A program made the translations under genes and the position numbers. A stretch of 39,942 nucleotides of DNA, taken from NCBI GenBank assembly GCA_947365915.1, contig CANAXT010000009.1, positions 1 through 39,942 on the forward strand. Reading direction: 5' to 3'. The notes under the pieces are model-generated. The model had not been told where the DNA came from and did no database searches. It worked only from the letters and a program-made list of their open reading frames with translations. Shown in pieces: positions 1 through 9,250 of the stretch. How positions within the stretch are numbered: the first letter of the stretch is position 1; the number at the start of each line of letters is the position of its first letter. This DNA is from an uncultured Mycoplasmatota bacterium (GTDB lineage: Bacteria; Bacillota_I; Bacilli_A; RF39; UBA660).

Positions 1-510
1 AAAGTAAAAGAAATAGAAAAGATTAAAAAAACAGCTAACCAAATCAAAGAAATGGAACATGTGAATATCGTAAAATATGGAGAAGGCATGGTAGAACAAC
101 TTGTTAGTATGTTTGATGTCGTTAAAAAAATTAGTATTTTTATGGTAATTGCCTTAATAGTAGTAACCGCATTTTTAATCTCTAACACAATCAAAATTAC
201 CATCTTCTCAAGAAAAAGAGAAATTGAAATCATGAGACTTGTAGGAGCAAGCAACCTAAATATTAAAATTCCATTCCTATTTGAAGGATTATTCCTAGGA
301 ATATTTGGGTCTATTATTCCAATTTTAGGAACCATTTATGGATATACAGCCCTATACAATAACTTTGATGGACAACTCTTTTCTCCATTCATTCAACTAC
401 TAAAACCAGAACCATTTATCTACGTTATCTCAGGAATTCTACTTGGTATCGGAATCTTAGTTGGTATGTTTGGAAGCTCAAGAGCCGTAAAAAAACATCT
501 AAAAATATAA
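1..510 (+). CDS. ftsX: Cell division protein FtsX, C-terminal part (truncated by window start)
   Basis: Open frame from base 1; TM segments and IMRLVGASN..I..PFLFEG motif typical of FtsX. Confidence 0.85.
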   Translation, partial: KVKEIEKIKKTANQIKEMEHVNIVKYGEGMVEQLVSMFDVVKKISIFMVIALIVVTAFLISNTIKITIFSRKREIEIMRLVGASNLNIKIPFLFEGLFLGIFGSIIPILGTIYGYTALYNNFDGQLFSPFIQLLKPEPFIYVISGILLGIGILVGMFGSSRAVKKHLKI

Positions 511-538
511 AAAGAACCAAAAAGTTCTTTTTATATTT
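503..538. terminator. Bidirectional Rho-independent terminator between convergent ftsX and rluA-type gene
   Basis: Perfect 15-bp stem AAATATAAAAAGAAC / GTTCTTTTTATATTT, 6-nt loop. Confidence 0.8.
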
Positions 539-1385
539 CAGTAAAAAAATGTTCAAATTCTTTTGGAGTAGGAGTCTCAAGATGAATGACTTGTTTCGTT
601 AAAGGATGAATAAACTCTAAAACATGAGAATGAAGACCTAATCGATGAAGTGGGTCTTTTTTAGAACCATACTTAGAATCACCAATAATTGGATGTCCAC
701 TTTCACTTAAATGAACACGAATTTGATTTTTTCTTCCCGTTTCCAAAAATACCTCTAACAAAGAAAAATCCTTATTCTTTATTTGTACTTGATAACGAGT
801 AATCGCAAGTTTTCCATTAGACTCACTCTTAGTAGAATGAACCATAGTGTTTTTTTCCTCCTTCAAAAAACTTCGAATAATTCCACTATCTCGTTCCATA
901 GAACCTTCAATAATCGCTAAATATCCTCTTTTTAAAGTGACTGTATTCCAATATTTTTGAAGCATGTGTTTCATTTCTTCACTTTTCGCAAACAATAAAA
1001 TACCAGAAGTATCACGATCCAAACGATGTACAACAAATAGTTTTTCACCCTTACCATTTAAGTATAGTTTCACAACATGGTAAGCAGTCTTTTCCTTTTC
1101 CGTTTCAGATGCAATACTAAGTAATCCACTAGGCTTATGAATCGCAATCAAACTATCATCCTCATATAAAATAGGATAAGGAAAATCATTTCTTTCACCA
1201 AGTGAAACAACATCATTTGGTTTTAATAAAAAATCAAATTGTGTTTGCTTTTCTCCATTGACAAATACTTGTCCATACTTTAATAATGACTTCACTGAAT
1301 TTTTTGACTTATTGCTTACTTCTTCATATAAAAATTCCAATAATGGAATTTCCTTTAATACATGAAATTCGTTTTTCTTATCCAT
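531..1385 (-). CDS. RluA-family 23S rRNA pseudouridine synthase
   Basis: HRLDRDTSGILLFAKS and GRKNQIRVHLSESGHPIIGDSKYG motifs; S4-like N-terminus. Confidence 0.9.
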   Translation of the reverse strand: MDKKNEFHVLKEIPLLEFLYEEVSNKSKNSVKSLLKYGQVFVNGEKQTQFDFLLKPNDVVSLGERNDFPYPILYEDDSLIAIHKPSGLLSIASETEKEKTAYHVVKLYLNGKGEKLFVVHRLDRDTSGILLFAKSEEMKHMLQKYWNTVTLKRGYLAIIEGSMERDSGIIRSFLKEEKNTMVHSTKSESNGKLAITRYQVQIKNKDFSLLEVFLETGRKNQIRVHLSESGHPIIGDSKYGSKKDPLHRLGLHSHVLEFIHPLTKQVIHLETPTPKEFEHFFTEI

Positions 1386-1484
1386 ACCAATCCCTCTTTT
1401 TTATATTGTAACATATTTAGACACATTTTAAAAAGAAGTTTTCTAAAAATCAAAAAAAATGTTATACTAATAATGAGGTGGATT

Positions 1485-2342
1485 ATGGAAACAGGATTAA
1501 AAAAACTTTTAATTATCATAGGAAGTATTATAATAATTACAACCATATTTACAGCTGTCCGTATACATAAAACAAATAAAAAATATAAACAACAAATAGA
1601 AAAAATAGAAACAGCGCTTCAATCATGGAGCAAAGAATATACAGAATTGTTACCAGAAAAAAACGGAGACACAATTACAGTCCCACTTCGGACCTTAAAA
1701 CAAAGTGGATATATTGATGAAAATTTTAAAAACCCAAAAACAAGAAGAAAATTTTCCAATCAATTACTTATGACCATACAAAAAAAGAACAAAAACTATT
1801 CATTCAAAATTTTAGACCAAGACAAAAATATGGTAGAAGACTATGATGAAATTAATAAAAGCGCCCCAATGGTAGTATTAAAAGGAAAAAATTTAGAATA
1901 CGCTGAACTAAATCGTTCTTATAAAGACAAAGGATATAAAGCCATAACATCCGATGGAAAAGAAGCAGATGAAGTTGATATTGAAATCAAAAAACAAGAA
2001 ACAGTCGTATCAAAAATAGATACCAGTAAAATGACTACATATAAACTAACATACCGAATTTCTTATGCCAAAGAAGACAGCTTCATAACCAGAATGGTAA
2101 CCGTAAAAGATACAGAAAAACCAAAAATAAAAATGGAGAAACTAACACTCAAAAGAGAAGAAGTAAAAGACTTTGACTTAATGAAAGGCGTTACATTAGA
2201 AGATAACTCGAATGGGAAATTAGACGTAAAAATAAAAGGATCACTTGCTTCTTTTGAAGGAAGATATGTCTTAACCTATTATGTAACAGATGAATCATTA
2301 AATAAAAGCGAAAAAAAACGAATTGTAAGAGTAGAAAATTAA
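1485..2342 (+). CDS. Membrane-anchored protein with bacterial Ig-like (DUF5011-type) domains
   Basis: N-terminal TM; repeated VTVKDTEKPKI..., YVLTYYVTDESLNKSEKKRIVRV pattern; ATG preceded by GAGGTGG. Confidence 0.6.
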   Translation: METGLKKLLIIIGSIIIITTIFTAVRIHKTNKKYKQQIEKIETALQSWSKEYTELLPEKNGDTITVPLRTLKQSGYIDENFKNPKTRRKFSNQLLMTIQKKNKNYSFKILDQDKNMVEDYDEINKSAPMVVLKGKNLEYAELNRSYKDKGYKAITSDGKEADEVDIEIKKQETVVSKIDTSKMTTYKLTYRISYAKEDSFITRMVTVKDTEKPKIKMEKLTLKREEVKDFDLMKGVTLEDNSNGKLDVKIKGSLASFEGRYVLTYYVTDESLNKSEKKRIVRVEN

Positions 2343-2365
2343 AATACAAAAAAGAAAAAAAACAT

Positions 2366-2420
2366 AATTTTGTATTTTTGAAAATACAAAATTGACAATA
2401 TAAAAATATCAATGTATAAT
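2366..2420 (+). promoter_or_regulatory. Consensus sigma-A promoter with overlapping palindrome
   Basis: TTGACA (2392-2397), 17-bp spacer, TATAAT (2415-2420); 13-bp palindrome AATTTTGTATTTT-tg-AAAATACAAAATT (2366-2393) reaches into the -35. Confidence 0.75.
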
Positions 2421-2437
2421 CATATTGAGGTGATTAG

Positions 2438-3643
2438 ATGGTAATTCGTGAAAAATATTTATCACAAATAAGACCTTTTTATAACCAAGACCTGATTAAA
2501 GTAATAACAGGTATTAGAAGAAGTGGGAAATCAGTAATATTAAAACAAATTATAGAAGAATTAAAAAAAAATCATATCAAAGAAAATCAAATCATTTATA
2601 TCAATTTCGAATCGAAAAAATATTCCTTTATAAAAAATGATGATGATTTATATCAGTACATAAATGAAAAAATGACAAAAGATAAAAAAAATTACCTATT
2701 TTTTGATGAAATTCAAAATGTAGATAAATGGGAAAAAGCTGTTAATTCATTAAAAGCTGATTTAGAAGAAAAAGTATCGATATTTATTACAGGATCAAAT
2801 AGTGACTTATTATCTGGAGAACTTGCAACTCATTTATCAGGACGGTACGTAAGCTTTAAAGTATATCCATTTACCTTTAAAGAAGTTTGTCAATTAAAGA
2901 ATATAAAAAGCAAAGATAAATATGAATTGGAAAAAGACTTTATGGAATATTTAAAGTGGGGAGGACTGCCACAAAGATTTGTATTAACAGATGAAAACCA
3001 GACCAGAACATATTTGACTGATGTATATGACTCTATAGTCGTAAAAGATATTATAACCCGCTATGGTGTCAAAGATATAGATTTGTTTAATCGAATTGTT
3101 GAATATATTGTAACCACACCATCTCAAATGTTTTCAGCAGAAAACTTAGCCAAATATTTTATGCAAGATAATAGAAATGTGTCTAAGAATACTTTATATA
3201 ACTATTTAGAATATATGTCCGCATCAATGCTAATTAACAAAGTGGATCGATATGATGTTAGAGGAAAAAGAATTTTAAATGGAAAGTATAAATATTACTT
3301 AACTGATTTGGGATTAGGGCAAGTAATGAATACCGCCAAAAAGCCCCAAATGGGAGCTTACCTAGAAAATGTAGTTTATAATGAACTTTTATCAAGAGGA
3401 TATGATGTAAAAGTTGGAACATTAGAAAAAGGTGAAATAGACTTCATAGCTACAAAAGGAGATGAAAAACTATATTTTCAAGTGGCGTTTCAATTATATG
3501 ATGAAATTATGGAAAGAGAATTTGGTGCTTTTGATCATATCCAAGATCACTATCCAAAATATATAATATCAACAGATAAATTTGACCTTTCAAGAAACGG
3601 AATTATTCATAAAAATATTATTGATTGGTTATTAGAAGATTAA
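2438..3643 (+). CDS. AAA-family ATPase with DUF4143-type C-terminus
   Basis: GIRRSGKSVILKQI Walker A, YLFFDEIQNV, ITGSNSDLLSGELATHLSGRY; C-terminal YLENVVYNELLSRGYDVKVG nuclease-like domain. Confidence 0.85.
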   Translation: MVIREKYLSQIRPFYNQDLIKVITGIRRSGKSVILKQIIEELKKNHIKENQIIYINFESKKYSFIKNDDDLYQYINEKMTKDKKNYLFFDEIQNVDKWEKAVNSLKADLEEKVSIFITGSNSDLLSGELATHLSGRYVSFKVYPFTFKEVCQLKNIKSKDKYELEKDFMEYLKWGGLPQRFVLTDENQTRTYLTDVYDSIVVKDIITRYGVKDIDLFNRIVEYIVTTPSQMFSAENLAKYFMQDNRNVSKNTLYNYLEYMSASMLINKVDRYDVRGKRILNGKYKYYLTDLGLGQVMNTAKKPQMGAYLENVVYNELLSRGYDVKVGTLEKGEIDFIATKGDEKLYFQVAFQLYDEIMEREFGAFDHIQDHYPKYIISTDKFDLSRNGIIHKNIIDWLLED

Positions 3644-3660
3644 AAAAATGTCGAAAAAGC

Positions 3661-3796
3661 TTGAATAAAAAAATTTAGGTGATATAATGAAGATAGTGGA
3701 GAGTAAATGTTGTTGTATTCTCGTTATAATAAATAGCCGCACTATTATAATGGTCTAGTTTGCTGAAACTAAATAAATAGGAAAGGAGTACAGAAA
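3661..3796 (+). promoter_or_regulatory. Promoter plus about 105-nt structured leader of secreted-peptide gene
   Basis: TTGAAT-16 bp-TATAAT with TGa extended -10 (3683-3688); inverted repeats TTATAATA/TATTATAA (3724-3750) and TAGTTT-gctg-AAACTA (3756-3771); RBS GGAAAGGAG. Confidence 0.55.
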
Positions 3797-4210
3797 ATGA
3801 AAAAAATAAAAAAAGTATTATTTGTTTCAACTTTCGCCTTTGCTTTGACTAGTATAGGATTGGGAGTCGCTTCAGCAACAAGTGTGGCAGTGAATACACA
3901 AGTGCCTCAACAACAGGGATACTCTAACATAATTGGTGCTAACAAATCTCAAACTAGTAGTTATGGTGAGGTAAAACTAACATCAATGGAATCTGCTTCC
4001 GCAGTTACCTTTTATGCAAAACCAGTAGCCGACTTATATTATCCTAATGCAGGCGCTGTGGTAAATACTTTAAATACAAAATATAAAGTTTACTATAATA
4101 ATAACCACGATGTTGCATATGATGCAGGAGTAGCTGTACAAGCTCGTTTAAGAAATCATTCATGGTCTTTAACAAGAGGACATGTAGTAGGTACATTTGA
4201 TTATAAATAA
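3797..4210 (+). CDS. Small secreted Cys-free peptide/protein with Sec signal peptide (bacteriocin-like candidate)
   Basis: MKKIKKVLFVSTFAFALTSIGLGVASA signal peptide; about 110-aa mature region without Cys; followed by ABC export genes. Confidence 0.6.
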   Translation: MKKIKKVLFVSTFAFALTSIGLGVASATSVAVNTQVPQQQGYSNIIGANKSQTSSYGEVKLTSMESASAVTFYAKPVADLYYPNAGAVVNTLNTKYKVYYNNNHDVAYDAGVAVQARLRNHSWSLTRGHVVGTFDYK

Positions 4211-4216
4211 AAAAAG

Positions 4217-4250
4217 AAGACTCTTCGGCTAAGAGTCTTACTCTATTTTA
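4217..4250 (+). terminator. Hairpin (partial terminator/attenuator) between peptide gene and ABC operon
   Basis: Perfect 9-bp stem AAGACTCTT-cggct-AAGAGTCTT followed by weak T-rich tract. Confidence 0.6.
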
Positions 4251-4262
4251 TGGAGGAAAACA

Positions 4263-5072
4263 ATGAAAATACTAAAATTTAATATTCAATATATGTTGAA
4301 AAAAAAAGAATTTTATATAGCTATACTGATTACCTTATTAATCAATATCATACAAGTTCTATTTGTAATTCAAAATAACAGTTCGTATGGTATTGTAGAA
4401 AATATGCATACTGCAGAATATATTTCAATATTATATAATCCATTTGTAGCATTTAATACTTTGATTATAATTATATTTCCAATTGTTTGTTCAATGATTT
4501 TTTCAGATTCCAATTGGTTAGAAGAAACCATGAAAACTTCAAGTATGTTACATAATCGAATAAACAAGGGACAGAATATAATAATCAGATTAGTATTAAC
4601 CTTTACAATAACTGTAATTATTTCATTTATAGGATTCATGTTAAATTATTTACTATTAAGAATATTATTTTTAAGTGGAAATAGTTATTCTTACTATCAA
4701 GAAGTAGGCTTTTTTAGAAATGTAGATTCAAGATATTTTTTAGACAGCATTAGAATAAACCATCCAGCACTATTTACTGTCATGATTAGCTTATCAGTTT
4801 CATTGGTATTAGGTGTAATCTCTATCTTTTCATATGCATGTTCATTTTTCATAAAAAATAGAATTGTATTATATTTTATTCCTTTTATATATATAGTAAT
4901 TAATGAATTTATGCTTTCAATTTTAAAATTAAGACAATTTTCTATAGTAGAAAAGCTACAACCAACAGATCAATATTCAGTTGGAGAGTATTTCATAGCC
5001 ATAGGAATCACACTTCTCTTAAGTAGTATACTAATAATAAAAAAATTTAAAACGAAGGACCAATTAATATGA
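4263..5072 (+). CDS. ABC transporter-associated integral membrane protein (permease 1)
   Basis: About 6 predicted TM segments; RBS TGGAGGAA; first gene of coupled operon. Confidence 0.6.
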   Translation: MKILKFNIQYMLKKKEFYIAILITLLINIIQVLFVIQNNSSYGIVENMHTAEYISILYNPFVAFNTLIIIIFPIVCSMIFSDSNWLEETMKTSSMLHNRINKGQNIIIRLVLTFTITVIISFIGFMLNYLLLRILFLSGNSYSYYQEVGFFRNVDSRYFLDSIRINHPALFTVMISLSVSLVLGVISIFSYACSFFIKNRIVLYFIPFIYIVINEFMLSILKLRQFSIVEKLQPTDQYSVGEYFIAIGITLLLSSILIIKKFKTKDQLI

Positions 5073-5755
5073 TAAAGTGCATTTTAAAAAATAATATATT
5101 TATTTATTGTTTACTAACAATCTTTATATTAGGATATATCAGTGGAAATCAAATGACAAATAGTTTTGAAAATTATCTTGCAACTTTTTATCATCGCCCA
5201 ATATTTTATAGTTTAATCATTGTAAATATATTCGTTGATTATGTGTTATTTAAAAATTATTTTCACTCAAGCTTCATATTTCGATTTAAAGACATATTAA
5301 ATTTATTAAAACAACATATGAAGATAGAACTATTATTTTGCATGATAATATTTATACTATTTCATATAGGTATAGGGATTCATCATTTTTCTTTAATGAC
5401 ACAAAATATAATTATTATTTTAAAATTATTTATTAATTACATTATCATAACAATGATAATTGTAAATATAATAAAATTAATTGATATAAAAATAAATAAT
5501 CGAATCGTATCTACAATGATATTACTTTGTTTTATTGCCTGTACTGATATAGGACTAGAAATATATGAACTAATATCAGGAAAAACACTAAGATTTTTAA
5601 TTCAATTTATTTATGTAATTCCGTGTGTTTATAAAATGAATATATTCATCGATTTATGCTTACTTATTTTTACAATATTTTTAACAATATTATCTGCTTA
5701 TTTTATGAATAAAAAAGATTATAGGATAAAGGGTATAGCGTATGAAGAAAATTAA
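5069..5755 (+). CDS. Integral membrane protein (permease 2)
   Basis: Multiple TM segments; ATGA overlap with preceding gene. Confidence 0.55.
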   Translation: MIKCILKNNIFIYCLLTIFILGYISGNQMTNSFENYLATFYHRPIFYSLIIVNIFVDYVLFKNYFHSSFIFRFKDILNLLKQHMKIELLFCMIIFILFHIGIGIHHFSLMTQNIIIILKLFINYIIITMIIVNIIKLIDIKINNRIVSTMILLCFIACTDIGLEIYELISGKTLRFLIQFIYVIPCVYKMNIFIDLCLLIFTIFLTILSAYFMNKKDYRIKGIAYEEN

Positions 5756-6401
5756 TTGGAAAGAAATTTTGGTTGTATTCTTATCTGTTTTAATAATATG
5801 TATATTAAAAAATCCATATATTCAATTAGAAGAAGATAATACACTTCCACTATCACAATTATGGATGAATTGGACAGATAATCAATATGTAAATTTAATA
5901 TGGCTTTTGCCACTCCTTCTATCCTTTTATTATAGTAGTAAAACAATATGCATGCAGTTAGAACAGTTTGAAATGAGATTTAAAAATAGAAAAAATTATA
6001 TTTTATATCTAATAAAAAAAGGTTTAATTTACATTATTATTATAAATATAATTATTTTATTTCTTCAAGCGTTAATAATTTTATTGATGCAAGGAGCAAT
6101 AATCGAAAAAATACCATGGCTATTCATCATTCATTACTTAATAAAAATGTTACTTTTCGCTACTTTGATTGTCATTTTATATTTTTTTGTTAAAAATTAT
6201 ATTTATTCTTATTTGATATTTGTTATTTTTTTAATATTATTATTTATGTTAGGATTCAATAATTATTTTATATTAGAAAATAATTATATATTGATTAAAA
6301 TAATTTTAAGTATAATATGCGTCACAATAAATATATTTTTGATTTATAAAATTTATATTCGTTATAATATTGGAGGTGCTAAATATGAAGTTAGAAATTA
6401 A
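5742..6401 (+). CDS. Integral membrane protein (permease 3)
   Basis: Multiple TM segments; overlaps preceding gene. Confidence 0.55.
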   Translation: MKKINWKEILVVFLSVLIICILKNPYIQLEEDNTLPLSQLWMNWTDNQYVNLIWLLPLLLSFYYSSKTICMQLEQFEMRFKNRKNYILYLIKKGLIYIIIINIIILFLQALIILLMQGAIIEKIPWLFIIHYLIKMLLFATLIVILYFFVKNYIYSYLIFVIFLILLFMLGFNNYFILENNYILIKIILSIICVTINIFLIYKIYIRYNIGGAKYEVRN

Positions 6402-7026
6402 AAACTATACAAAAAAAATAAAAGGTAAAATTGTTTTAGATAATATCAATTTAAAATTAGAAAGCGGAAAAGTTTATGGCTTTTATGGTCGAAATGGTTC
6501 TGGAAAAACAATGCTATTTCGAGCCATTTCTACACTGATTTTTCCAACGACAGGAGATGTATTAATTGATCGTAAATCAATTATAAATGAAGATTTTGAT
6601 TTAAGACAAATTGGAATTTTAATAGAAGATCCTTCCTTTTACCCTTATTTAACAGGCTTGGAAAACTTATCATTACTATACACAATTAACAACAAAAAAG
6701 ATGATCAATATTTATTATCTTTAATGGAAAAATTCGATCTATCAAAAGTGGCTAATAAAAAATATAAAGAGTATTCATTAGGAATGAAACAAAAATTAAA
6801 AATATTGCAATCAATAATGGAAGATCAAAAAATCATTATACTAGATGAACCTACTAATGGACTAGATGAAAGAGGAGTAGAAATAATAAGAAATATAATC
6901 AAGGACTTAAAAAAGAAAGATACATTAATCTTAATTGCAAGTCATAATAAAGAAGATTTAAGAATTTTATGTGACAAAATATATAAGATAGATACAGGAA
7001 AAATAATTGGAGAAATTACCTTATGA
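6385..7026 (+). CDS. ABC transporter ATP-binding protein
   Basis: Walker A GRNGSGKT, signature YSLGMKQKL, Walker B IIILDEPTNGLD; start reassigned to ATG with GGAGGTG RBS. Confidence 0.9.
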   Translation: MKLEIKNYTKKIKGKIVLDNINLKLESGKVYGFYGRNGSGKTMLFRAISTLIFPTTGDVLIDRKSIINEDFDLRQIGILIEDPSFYPYLTGLENLSLLYTINNKKDDQYLLSLMEKFDLSKVANKKYKEYSLGMKQKLKILQSIMEDQKIIILDEPTNGLDERGVEIIRNIIKDLKKKDTLILIASHNKEDLRILCDKIYKIDTGKIIGEITL

Positions 7027-7700
7027 AATTAAAAAATTTAATAATATTCATCATAATAATATTATTGTTAATAATAGGAATTTTAATCTATGGAAAAGTC
7101 AATTTAAAACATATTAATTATAAAGAATATATAGAAAATAGTAAATATGAGCGATCAGAAAGTAATGAATATAAAGAGTATTTTCCAGAATTGAATGATT
7201 TTTTTATTGACGAAAAAGCAAGTGATGTAAATGAGTTGATACAATACTCAGATTACGTAGTCATTGGAAAGGTAAAAAAAGAGCCAATTCTATATGGAAA
7301 AAGTATCATTAATCAATTTGAAATAGAAAATGTAATAAAAGGAAATTTAAAAACAAAAAAAACAATTAAAGTGTACGATCTCTTATTTGATTGGAACTTA
7401 AATTTGACTAGTTATTTATCAGGATTAACTCCAGTAAAAAAAGGAGAATCGTATATTCTTTTCTTAAAAAAATCCCATAATCCAACGATGAAAAATACTT
7501 ATGTTTACAGTTCATTACAATATGGACATGTAAATAAATCTCATAATAAAGTTTTAAAAGAATATTCTAACTATAGTAACAAAATTTCTGAAATTTTAAA
7601 TTACGATTATGTATTTTTAGAAAAGACAAATAAAAATGAAATTGAAAAATATGAAAAAATGAGAAACGAAATTATAGAATATATGAAAAAAAATTTATAA
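7023..7700 (+). CDS. N-terminally membrane-anchored protein of ABC/peptide operon, unknown function
   Basis: N-terminal TM; YSDYVVIGKV...FEIENVIKGNLK...GESYILFLKK pattern; ATGA overlap with the ATPase gene. Confidence 0.5.
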   Translation: MKLKNLIIFIIIILLLIIGILIYGKVNLKHINYKEYIENSKYERSESNEYKEYFPELNDFFIDEKASDVNELIQYSDYVVIGKVKKEPILYGKSIINQFEIENVIKGNLKTKKTIKVYDLLFDWNLNLTSYLSGLTPVKKGESYILFLKKSHNPTMKNTYVYSSLQYGHVNKSHNKVLKEYSNYSNKISEILNYDYVFLEKTNKNEIEKYEKMRNEIIEYMKKNL

Positions 7701-7726
7701 TATCAACTATATTGCGAATATAACTT

Positions 7727-7749
7727 AGATTACTTTTTGTAATCTTTTT
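7727..7749 (+). terminator. Rho-independent terminator of ABC operon
   Basis: AGATTAC-ttttt-GTAATCT followed by TTTTATT. Confidence 0.7.
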
Positions 7750-7783
7750 ATTGACCCAATCATAAACTTGATTGGGTGATAGA

Positions 7784-8569
7784 ATGGAATGGAAAGTAGG
7801 GGACTTAGTCACAAGAATATCTCATCAAAATGACATGGTTTTTAAAATTCTTGGAATCGAAGAAGACATCTGCTATTTAAAAGGATTAAACATAAGACTA
7901 TGTGCAGATAGTCCGCTTTCAGACTTAAAAGCATATCACGAAGAAGAAGATATAGAAGAAGAAAAACCTTTCTTAGATCGAGTAAAACCAGACATCGTAT
8001 TAGATAGAAACGATTACTTTTACTTACCAGGTAAAATCTTACACATCGATGGCGATGAAGAATATTTAAAACGATGCTTGGATTACTATGAACAATACAA
8101 CATTTGGGCCATTGGAATCGTTGAAAAAGAAGAAAACGTTGCTTCAAACATCCGATCATGGCTAGATGAATATAACCCCAATATTGTCATTATCACAGGT
8201 CATGACGCCTTTTATCAAAAAAAAGGAGAAAAAAATGACTTAGCTTCCTATAAAAATAGTGAATACTTTGTAAAATCAATCAAAGAAGCAAGACTATATG
8301 AAAAAAGCCATGAAAAACTAATTATTATTGCCGGAGCTTGCCAATCAGATTATGAAGAATTAATCAAAGCAGGAGCCAATTTCGCATCAAGCCCAAAAAG
8401 AATCAACATTCATGCCCTAGACCCTGCGATTATCGCATGTACCATGAGCTTATCTGATGTAAACCAAGACATAGACTTAAAAGCAGTATTAGAAAAAACA
8501 AAATATGGATCATCTGGAATAGGAGGCATTAGAACCAAAGGAACTATGTATGTTGGATATCCAAGATAG
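7784..8569 (+). CDS. yabG: Sporulation-specific peptidase YabG
   Basis: PGKILHIDGDEEYL.KCLDYY, VIITGHDAFYQKKG, GACQSDYEELIKAGANFASSPKRINIHALDPAI; syntenic with veg. Confidence 0.92.
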   Translation: MEWKVGDLVTRISHQNDMVFKILGIEEDICYLKGLNIRLCADSPLSDLKAYHEEEDIEEEKPFLDRVKPDIVLDRNDYFYLPGKILHIDGDEEYLKRCLDYYEQYNIWAIGIVEKEENVASNIRSWLDEYNPNIVIITGHDAFYQKKGEKNDLASYKNSEYFVKSIKEARLYEKSHEKLIIIAGACQSDYEELIKAGANFASSPKRINIHALDPAIIACTMSLSDVNQDIDLKAVLEKTKYGSSGIGGIRTKGTMYVGYPR

Positions 8570-8579
8570 GAGGAAATTC

Positions 8580-8828
8580 ATGACGATTGAACAAATCAAA
8601 TGCGACTTAAAAAAACACATTGGAAAAGAAGCCATGATTCGTTACAGTTTAGGACGAAACAAATATGAAAACTATCATGTCACAATTAAAGAATTATATG
8701 ATAACGTTTTTTTAGTGGAATTATTAAAAAAAGAAAATAGAATCAAATCATTTTCCTATGCAGATGTAATTACCAAGACCATCAAAATTGATTTTCGTCA
8801 AAATGCGTTAAAAGACTTGCAATTATAA
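8580..8828 (+). CDS. veg: Veg family protein
   Basis: KCDLKKHIGKEAMIRYSLGRNKYENYHVTIKELYDNVFLVEL...FSYADVITKT; adjacent to yabG as in Bacillus. Confidence 0.88.
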   Translation: MTIEQIKCDLKKHIGKEAMIRYSLGRNKYENYHVTIKELYDNVFLVELLKKENRIKSFSYADVITKTIKIDFRQNALKDLQL

Positions 8829-8876
8829 CGATTTTATTATATACTGATAATGTAAACACTGAAGGGAGAGATTTAC

Positions 8877-9137
8877 TTGAAAATTACATCTGTAACAGTA
8901 CGTAAAGTAGAAAAAGAAGACTCAAGAATGAAAGGAATAGCTTCAGTTCTATTAGATGATTGCTTCGCAGTTCATGATATTAGAATTATTGAAGGAGATA
9001 ATGGATTATTTATCGCAATGCCTAGCCGTCAAACAGCAACAGGTAGTTATCGTGATATCGCACATCCAATCAATAAAGATGTTCGTAAACTATTTGAAGA
9101 TGCAATTATCGGAGAATATAACAAAGAAGAAGAATAA
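8877..9137 (+). CDS. spoVG: SpoVG regulator (TTG start)
   Basis: VTVRKV...RMKGIASVLLDDCFAVHDIRIIEGDNGLFIAMPSRQT; RBS upstream of TTG. Confidence 0.95.
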   Translation: MKITSVTVRKVEKEDSRMKGIASVLLDDCFAVHDIRIIEGDNGLFIAMPSRQTATGSYRDIAHPINKDVRKLFEDAIIGEYNKEEE

Positions 9138-9166
9138 ACAAATAGGAAAAACTTATTTGTTTTTTT
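9136..9166 (+). terminator. Rho-independent terminator of spoVG
   Basis: AAACAAATA...TATTTGTTT followed by T-tract. Confidence 0.75.
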
Positions 9167-9204
9167 AATCGAAAAATGTCAAATTTTGTAAACATTGTTC
9201 ACAC

Positions 9205-9231
9205 ATATAAATGTATATCCAAACATATAGT
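9205..9231 (+). promoter_or_regulatory. Candidate sporulation (sigma-E-like) promoter of yabP
   Basis: ATATA (9205-9209) - 14 bp - CATATAGT (9224-9231), cf. sigma-E kmATATT-14-CATACAnT. Confidence 0.45.
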
Positions 9232-9250
9232 TATGTAGAGGAGGAACAAA

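Noticed and set aside
1355-1546. Minus-strand 63-aa ORF overlapping the 1485-2342 gene start
   Set aside because: Overlaps the rluA-type start and the opposite coding gene; no RBS or similarity
3687-3758. 23-codon ORF MKIVESKCCCILVIINSRTIIMV in the peptide leader
   Set aside because: Its ATG overlaps the -10 TATAAT, so it would lie upstream of the likely transcription start; no clear evidence for translation
3797-4210. Assignment of the secreted peptide as lactococcin 972
   Set aside because: General gene layout is similar but the mature sequence does not show that family's recognisable pattern, so it was left unclassified
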